A DNA stretch of 9,947 nucleotides. Source: VBDM01 sp035637655. Its GTDB lineage: Bacteria; Pseudomonadota; Gammaproteobacteria; Burkholderiales; SG8-39. Under the pieces are notes generated by a model. The model was given only the letters and a program-made list of their open reading frames with translations, did not search any database and was not told where the DNA came from. Positions 6,209-9,947 of this stretch are shown in pieces. The first letter of the stretch is position 1, and each line of letters opens with the position of its first letter. The DNA is taken from contig DASPWT010000134.1 of NCBI GenBank assembly GCA_035637655.1, positions 1-9,947 on the forward strand, written 5' to 3'. The position numbers and the translations under genes are program-made.

Positions 6209-7384
6209 CTAGACCGCGCGCAGCCGCTTGAACCCCGCCTCGAGATCCGCGATCAGGTCGTCGACGCTCTCCAGTCCGGCGTGGATGCGGAAGCACGGTC
6301 CCTGGTGCGGCCACTCGGTGACGCTGCGCGCCTCGCGCGGGTCGAAGGGCACGGCGAGCGACTCGAATCCGCCCCATGATGCCCCGATGCCGTAGAGCTC
6401 CAGCCCGTCGATCAGCGCGCAGAGCGCGCGGTCGCTGATGCCTTCCTTGAGCACGACGCCGAACAAGCCGCACGCACCCGTGAAATCGCGCTTCCAGATC
6501 GCGTGGCCGGGATCGCCCGGCAGCCCCGGATGCAGCACGCGCTCGACCTCGGGCTGGCGCGCGCTCCACTCCGCGAGCGTGACGCCCGCCTGCCAGTGCT
6601 GCTTGAGCCGCACCGCCAGCGTGCGCAGGCCGCGCTGCGCCAGGTAAACGTCGTCCGGCGCGGCGGTCTGGCCGAGTTCGAACGTCGAGGTCTTCAGCCT
6701 CGGCCAGGCCTCCTTGCTGCAGGTGACGACGCCGAGCATCGCATCGGAGTGCCCGACGATGTACTTGGTCGCCGCTTGCACCGAGACGTCCACGCCGTGC
6801 GCGAACGGCTTGAAGAAAAGCGGCGTCCCCCAGGTGTTGTCCATGATCACCGTGATAGAGCGGCGGTGCGCGACCTCGGCGATCGCAGGCACGTCCTGCA
6901 CTTCGAAGGTAAGGGAACCGGGCGATTCGAGATAGATCACGCGCGTCTCCGGCTGCAGGAGCGATTCGATCGCGCGCCCGGCGAGCGGGTCGAAGAAAGT
7001 GGTGGAAACGCCCAGACGCCGCAAACTGCCCCTGGCGAAGTTGCGCGTCGGCCCGTAGACGCTGTCGGTCATCAGCACGTGGTCCCCGGCGGAGACACAC
7101 GCGAGCAGCGCCCCGGCGCAGGCAGCAAGCCCCGAGGGGTAGACGAGCGACCGATACCCGCCTTCGAGCGCCGCGATCGCCTCCTGCAGCGCCTCGGTGG
7201 TCGGCGTGCCGAAGCGGCCGTAGTAGGTCCCGGGAAGTTCCTGCAGCCAGTCCTTGCGCTTGCGCCGGTACTCCTCGACGCTCTGCGACAGGATGGTGGA
7301 GGCGTGGAACACCGGCGGGTTCACGGCGCCTTCGTGCCGCTCGGGGTGCAGTCCGGAATGGACGACAGTGGTCTCGTCGCGCAT
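6209..7384 (-). CDS. metC: Cystathionine beta-lyase (PLP-dependent, MetC-type)
   Basis: A 391-residue fold-type I PLP enzyme of the Cys/Met metabolism family, normal in length. It splits cystathionine into homocysteine, pyruvate and ammonia in the cytoplasm (EC 4.4.1.13). Motifs: TYYGRFGTPT (53-62, with the Tyr/Arg pair that reaches PLP phosphate from the neighbouring subunit), SGLAAC (84-89), DSVYGPT (107-113, ring-stacking Tyr110), DNTW (182-185, Asp182 to the pyridine nitrogen) and ATKYIVGHSD (205-214) with K207 as the Schiff-base lysine. SWGGFESL (336-343) with W337 favours beta-lyase over gamma-synthase or gamma-lyase. The ATG at 7384 is preceded by AAGGAA (7393-7398) eight bases away; a longer in-frame extension upstream overlaps the MATE gene and has no homology. 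It converges on the NAPRT-like/MetE-core/ABM operon and diverges from the MATE gene. It could supply homocysteine to the MetE-like protein. Confidence 0.94.
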   Translation of the reverse strand: MRDETTVVHSGLHPERHEGAVNPPVFHASTILSQSVEEYRRKRKDWLQELPGTYYGRFGTPTTEALQEAIAALEGGYRSLVYPSGLAACAGALLACVSAGDHVLMTDSVYGPTRNFARGSLRRLGVSTTFFDPLAGRAIESLLQPETRVIYLESPGSLTFEVQDVPAIAEVAHRRSITVIMDNTWGTPLFFKPFAHGVDVSVQAATKYIVGHSDAMLGVVTCSKEAWPRLKTSTFELGQTAAPDDVYLAQRGLRTLAVRLKQHWQAGVTLAEWSARQPEVERVLHPGLPGDPGHAIWKRDFTGACGLFGVVLKEGISDRALCALIDGLELYGIGASWGGFESLAVPFDPREARSVTEWPHQGPCFRIHAGLESVDDLIADLEAGFKRLRAV

Positions 7385-7494
7385 GGCGGTCGTTCCTTCT
7401 CGTAACTGAAACGAAGCGCCTATTTTGACAGCATCGGAGAAGCTTTCGAGCCTCCCGGTAAAATTGCGGCCTCTACAACGGAACACTCCGTACC
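7385..7494. promoter_or_regulatory. Divergent promoter region between metC-like and MATE genes
   Basis: These 110 bases separate two divergent starts. On the plus strand TTGACA (7425-7430) is a perfect -35 hexamer and TAAAAT (7459-7464) a good -10 hexamer, but they are 28 bases apart, too far to act as a single sigma70 promoter. TAAAAT lies 30 bases before the MATE ATG and is the better single candidate. No riboswitch-like fold for SAM or other methionine control was recognised on the metC side. No ORF of its own. Confidence 0.35.
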
Positions 7495-8874
7495 ATGACC
7501 TCAAACGTTTCCCGCATCGCCAAAGCCGTGGTCCGGCTCGCCTGGCCGGTGCTCGTCGCGCAGCTGGCGGTGATCGCGAGCGGCGTGCTCGACACGGTGA
7601 TGGCGGGCCGCTACAGCGCGGTGGACCTCGCCGCGGTCGGGATCGGGGCAAGCGTCTATTTCAGCGTCTTCATCGGATTGATGGGAGTGGTGCAGGCGCT
7701 CTCGCCGATAGCCGCGCAGCTCTTCGGCGGAAAGCAGCTCGAAAGAATCGGCGAGGAGACCCGTCAGACCGTCTGGCTTGCGCTCGGGCTCGCCGTGCTC
7801 GGCGTCTTGCTGCTCGCGTTTCCCGAGCCGTTCCTGCGGCTCTCGAGCGCTCCGCCGGAAGTCGAGGCGCGCACCCAGGCCTACCTTCAGGGCATCGCCT
7901 GGGCGCTGCCGGCGATGCTGCTCTTTCGCGTGTTTTTTGCGCTCACCACCGCGGTGTCCCGGCCCCGCGCGGTCATGGCGATCAACCTCATTTATTTCAC
8001 CGCAAAAATTCCGCTCAACGCCCTGTTCATCTACGGGGCGCTCGGCGCGCCCGAGCTCGGCGGTCCGGGCTGCGCGGTCGCAACCGCGATCGCGAGCTGG
8101 CTGATCTTCGCGCTCGCCTGGATCTATTGCGCAAAGGACTCCTTCTACGCGCAGTTTGGCATCTTTGGCCGGTGGTCCTGGCCCCACTTGCCCACCCTCT
8201 GGAGCCACCTGAAACTCGGCGTACCCATCGGGCTCGCGTTCTTCGTCGAGGTCACTTCGTTCACTTTCATGGCACTGTTCCTCGCGCGGCTGGGCGCGGC
8301 CACTTCGGCCGGACACCAGATTGCCTCCAACGTCACCGCGGTCGTCTACATGTTCGGGCTCGCGATCGGAAACGCAACGGCGGTGCTCACCGCACAGGCG
8401 ATCGGCGCGGGCGATCCGCGCGAGGCGCGGCATACGGGACTCACCGGCATCGGGATCATGCTCGCCATTTCCGCCTGCGCCGGCGTGGCGATCTTCTCTA
8501 CCGCGCATCAGCTCGTGTCCCTGTACACCCGCGACCCGGCCGTACAGGCGATCGCGGTTCCGCTCCTGGCCTACATCGCCTTTTTCCAGCTGTTTGACAC
8601 CTCGCAGGTGGTGATCGTCAACGCTTTGCGCGGCTACAAGATCGCCTTCATTCCGATGCTCGTCTATACCGTGGCGCTCTGGGGGATCGGATTGGGCGGA
8701 GGTTACGCACTGGGACTCGAGCGGATCGAAGCGGCGACTGCGCTCGGGCTGGCGACACCCATGGGTGCCGCGGGATTCTGGCTTGCGGGCGTGACAAGCC
8801 TCGTCGTCGCGGCAGTGATCCTGTTCGCCTACTTCATGCGCGTGAGCCGCCGGCACGAGTACGCCGCTGCCTGA
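7495..8874 (+). CDS. MATE-family multidrug efflux transporter (NorM type)
   Basis: A 459-residue inner-membrane protein with about 12 hydrophobic segments in two homologous halves, the normal length and topology for NorM-type MATE transporters, which export cationic drugs or metabolites in exchange for Na+ or H+. The N-terminal signature is clear: LAWPVLVAQLAVIASGVLD (15-33), TVMAGRYSAVDLAAVGIGAS (34-53), then a VVQALSPIAAQLFGG segment with the conserved AQ-GG region. D33 in the first helix and prolines in the first and seventh helices match the family. The second half begins near KLGVPIGLAFFVEVTSFT and repeats the pattern with AGHQIASN. The ATG at 7495 is the first one matching the family start; its ribosome site is weak. 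The substrate cannot be told from sequence. It stands alone between convergent and divergent neighbours. Long ORFs in other frames over it are shadows of its high-GC codons. Confidence 0.95.
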   Translation: MTSNVSRIAKAVVRLAWPVLVAQLAVIASGVLDTVMAGRYSAVDLAAVGIGASVYFSVFIGLMGVVQALSPIAAQLFGGKQLERIGEETRQTVWLALGLAVLGVLLLAFPEPFLRLSSAPPEVEARTQAYLQGIAWALPAMLLFRVFFALTTAVSRPRAVMAINLIYFTAKIPLNALFIYGALGAPELGGPGCAVATAIASWLIFALAWIYCAKDSFYAQFGIFGRWSWPHLPTLWSHLKLGVPIGLAFFVEVTSFTFMALFLARLGAATSAGHQIASNVTAVVYMFGLAIGNATAVLTAQAIGAGDPREARHTGLTGIGIMLAISACAGVAIFSTAHQLVSLYTRDPAVQAIAVPLLAYIAFFQLFDTSQVVIVNALRGYKIAFIPMLVYTVALWGIGLGGGYALGLERIEAATALGLATPMGAAGFWLAGVTSLVVAAVILFAYFMRVSRRHEYAAA

Positions 8875-8910
8875 CTCTCGGCGTTGCCCGCAGAAGGCAC
8901 CGGCGAAAGC
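8875..8910. other. Short convergent intergenic gap, no clear terminator
   Basis: Only 36 bases separate the MATE stop from the bactofilin stop. A small TGCC/GGCA inverted repeat is present but there is no T-run on either strand, so an intrinsic terminator is not supported. Confidence 0.4.
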
Positions 8911-9711
8911 TCAGTGCGACGCCCCTGTCGGCTTGCTCGACTGCGGCAGCGCGCCCGCTTGGGACGCCCCTGCCGGCTTGCTCGGTTGCGGCTGCGCGCC
9001 CGCTTGCGACGCCCCCGCCGGCTTGCTCGGCTGCGGCTGCGCGCCCGTTTGGGACGACCCTGCCGGCTTGCTTGGCTGCGGCTGCGTTCCCGTCTGCGAT
9101 GTCCATGCCGGCTTGCTTGGCAGCGGCTGCGCACCCGCTTGGGCCAGCGCGGGGGTCGCGCTGGGGCTACGTCCCGGATCAGCTGCACGCGCGACGCCCG
9201 GGCCCTTCGTCTCGGGGAGCGCCGCGATGTCGCCGGAGAGCTCGCCGCCTTCATCGATCGCGATTTTCCCGTAGCGGACCTTGCCCGACACTTTTCCCGT
9301 AGCGCGAATGACCAATTTCTTTCGCGCGGTCAGCTCGCCCTCGAAGCGCCCGCGGATTTCGGCGACGTCGATGCCGGCCTTGCCCACGAATACGCCGTGC
9401 TCGGCGATCTGGATGACGCGGCTGTCCATCGAGGCCTCTACGCGACCCTCGACCACCAGCGTGTCGCAGTCGGTGATCTCGGCGCCTTTCAGCTTGATGT
9501 CCGGACCGACGATCAGCTTGCTCACGCTTTCACCGCCGGATCGGGAAGGTTCCGGATCACCGCGCAAGTCGGCCTTCGGCGCTTCGATCCCGAAGGCTTC
9601 CGGATTTGCGGATTCGCCGCCGGCCGCGCTCAAAGCTTCCTGCAGCCGGCTGTACTGCGACTGCAAGCGCGTGGACTGCGGCATATCTCTCCTGCGAAAA
9701 TTGTCCAGCAT
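8911..9711 (-). CDS. Bactofilin (polymer-forming cytoskeletal protein) with repeat tail
   Basis: A 266-residue cytoplasmic protein of the bactofilin family, which forms nucleotide-free filaments of stacked right-handed beta-helices involved in cell shape, stalk or wall-enzyme placement. The N-terminal 60 residues are polar and probably disordered (MLDNFRRRDMPQS start). The beta-helix core runs from about residue 64 to 163: KLIVGPDIKLKGAEI (65-79), TLVVEGRVEASM (84-95), GVFVGKAGIDVAEIRGRFEG (106-125), KKLVIRATGKVSGKVRYGKI (131-150), GGELSGDI (155-162), the regular glycine-spaced turns of the family. Residues 191-265 are five tandem 15-residue repeats rich in Gln, Pro, Ser, Lys and Ala. The ATG at 9711 is chosen for its strong ribosome site; a GTG at 9753 in the same frame would add 14 residues but has none. 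It is convergent with the MATE gene and apparently monocistronic. Confidence 0.93.
   Translation of the reverse strand: MLDNFRRRDMPQSTRLQSQYSRLQEALSAAGGESANPEAFGIEAPKADLRGDPEPSRSGGESVSKLIVGPDIKLKGAEITDCDTLVVEGRVEASMDSRVIQIAEHGVFVGKAGIDVAEIRGRFEGELTARKKLVIRATGKVSGKVRYGKIAIDEGGELSGDIAALPETKGPGVARAADPGRSPSATPALAQAGAQPLPSKPAWTSQTGTQPQPSKPAGSSQTGAQPQPSKPAGASQAGAQPQPSKPAGASQAGALPQSSKPTGASH
8917..9141 (-). repeat. Five tandem 45-bp repeats in the bactofilin gene (15-residue units)
   Basis: The end of the bactofilin gene consists of five in-frame 45-base units. The protein units read QAGAQPLPSKPAWTS, QTGTQPQPSKPAGSS, QTGAQPQPSKPAGAS, QAGAQPQPSKPAGAS and QAGALPQSSKPTGAS, followed only by a final histidine. 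The middle units are nearly identical and the outer ones have diverged, as expected from expansion by slippage or unequal recombination. Confidence 0.95.
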
Positions 9712-9716
9712 GGCTG

Positions 9717-9722
9717 CTCCTT
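9717..9722 (-). promoter_or_regulatory. Ribosome binding site AAGGAG for the bactofilin gene
   Basis: On the minus strand AAGGAG lies five bases before the ATG at 9711. It decides this start over the upstream in-frame GTG at 9753. Confidence 0.8.
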
Positions 9723-9804
9723 TTTGCTTTCCCGTCAGTGACCGATCATTCACGTGAAAATCCGCGACCCAAGATATACTGCCTTAGCAATGCGCATGCC
9801 AGAC

Positions 9805-9883
9805 GCAAGTCGCTTGCAAAATCATGCAATTGCCGCAAGCGGGGCACGACTGATAACAGTCCCGTCGTCGCTTTCGAGCGACG
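9805..9883. repeat. Cluster of small inverted repeats (hairpins)
   Basis: Four perfect arm pairs occur in about 80 bases: GCAAG/CTTGC (9805-9809 with 9813-9817), CGCTTGC/GCAAGCG (9811-9817 with 9835-9841), GACTG/CAGTC around an ATAA loop (9848-9852 with 9857-9861), and CGTCGCT/AGCGACG around a TTCG loop (9866-9872 with 9877-9883). The first two share an arm and are mutually exclusive. None is followed by a T-run. Confidence 0.5.
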
Positions 9884-9914
9884 CGACTTCGAACGCGGTT
9901 CCTAAGCGGCTGTT

Positions 9915-9920
9915 TACAAT
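9915..9920 (+). promoter_or_regulatory. Possible -10 element TACAAT
   Basis: TACAAT at 9915-9920 differs from the sigma70 consensus at one position. TTCGAA (9888-9893) is the nearest -35-like hexamer but is 21 bases away, so this is a weak call for a promoter reading out of the window. Confidence 0.25.
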
Positions 9921-9947
9921 GGAAGTGACGCGTCGTGCAAAAGCGAC

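Larger units (their letters stand above)
9712..9947. other. Gene-poor intergenic region with inverted repeats and promoter-like sequences
   Basis: No convincing gene lies between the bactofilin start and the window end. It contains the bactofilin ribosome site (9717-9722), a perfect 10-base palindrome TTCACGTGAA (9749-9758), promoter-like AT-rich sequence around 9773-9780, a row of small hairpin-forming repeats (9805-9883), and TACAAT (9915-9920), which resembles a plus-strand -10 box for a gene starting beyond the window. Confidence 0.5.

Noticed and set aside
7425..7464. TTGACA plus TAAAAT as one strong sigma70 promoter
   Set aside because: The hexamers are 28 bases apart; 16-18 is needed. 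Kept only as a weak regulatory region.
7385..7651. N-terminal extension of the cystathionine beta-lyase to 7651
   Set aside because: The extra 89 residues are Arg/Pro-rich, overlap the MATE gene and lie upstream of a good ribosome site and a family-matching ATG at 7384.
7501..8856. A 451-codon minus-strand ORF opposite the MATE gene, and a 390-codon plus-strand ORF in another frame (7425-8597)
   Set aside because: Both are polar, Arg/Glu/His-rich translations with no family motifs, lying over a clearly recognisable 12-helix transporter; they are shadows of GC-rich codon use.
8917..9141. CRISPR-like array
   Set aside because: The 45-bp units are directly adjacent without spacers and are in frame with the bactofilin gene.
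8884..9741. Plus-strand ORF opposite the bactofilin with repeated leucine/arginine units
   Set aside because: Its repeats are only the complement of the bactofilin 45-bp repeats; the minus-strand frame has a recognisable domain and a strong ribosome site.
9866..9883. Intrinsic terminator with TTCG loop
   Set aside because: The 7-base stem is perfect, but no T-run follows on either strand.
9919..9947. Possible start of a new plus-strand gene at ATG 9919
   Set aside because: Only nine full codons are visible, no ribosome site precedes it, and the ATG overlaps a -10-like TACAAT.

Overview
The window is GC-rich, densely packed bacterial DNA. A TonB-dependent receptor, a lipoprotein, a signal-peptide protein and a bactofilin point to a Gram-negative proteobacterium. 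The gene set (split UxaA-family lyase, chalcone-isomerase-like periplasmic protein, NorM-type MATE pump, repeat-tailed bactofilin) looks most like a betaproteobacterium; that assignment is inference from family distribution, not from a marker gene. No RNA gene, insertion sequence, CRISPR array or phage gene was found.

Layout. (1) Bases 1-486 hold the 3' end of a TonB-dependent outer-membrane receptor. (2) From 3498 down to 476 runs a tight five-gene minus-strand cluster: small lipoprotein, UxaA-family small (SAF) subunit, UxaA-family large subunit, exported chalcone-isomerase-like protein, and a polytopic YdjM/DUF457-type membrane protein. Its last gene overlaps the receptor gene tail to tail. 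(3) Divergently, 3586-6195 is a three-gene plus-strand operon: a nicotinate phosphoribosyltransferase-like protein with altered motifs, a stand-alone MetE catalytic-domain protein with a full set of zinc ligands, and a small ABM-fold (monooxygenase-like) protein. (4) A minus-strand cystathionine beta-lyase (7384-6209) converges on that operon. (5) A MATE efflux transporter (7495-8874, plus) starts divergently from the lyase gene. (6) A bactofilin with five 15-residue C-terminal repeats (9711-8911, minus) converges on the transporter. (7) Bases 9712-9947 carry no convincing gene but hold several small inverted repeats and promoter-like sequences.

How the genes may work together. Sulfur and one-carbon chemistry recurs: the MetE-like enzyme should transfer a methyl group to a thiol, probably homocysteine; cystathionine beta-lyase makes homocysteine; and the split UxaA pair has the architecture and sizes of both altronate/galactarate-type dehydratases and (2R)-sulfolactate sulfo-lyase (SuyAB). 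The most interesting part is the divergent pair of operons around 3499-3585, above all the NAPRT-like / MetE-core / ABM operon. I do not recognise that three-gene set as a described pathway. Function there is inferred; the families and retained residues are read from the sequence.
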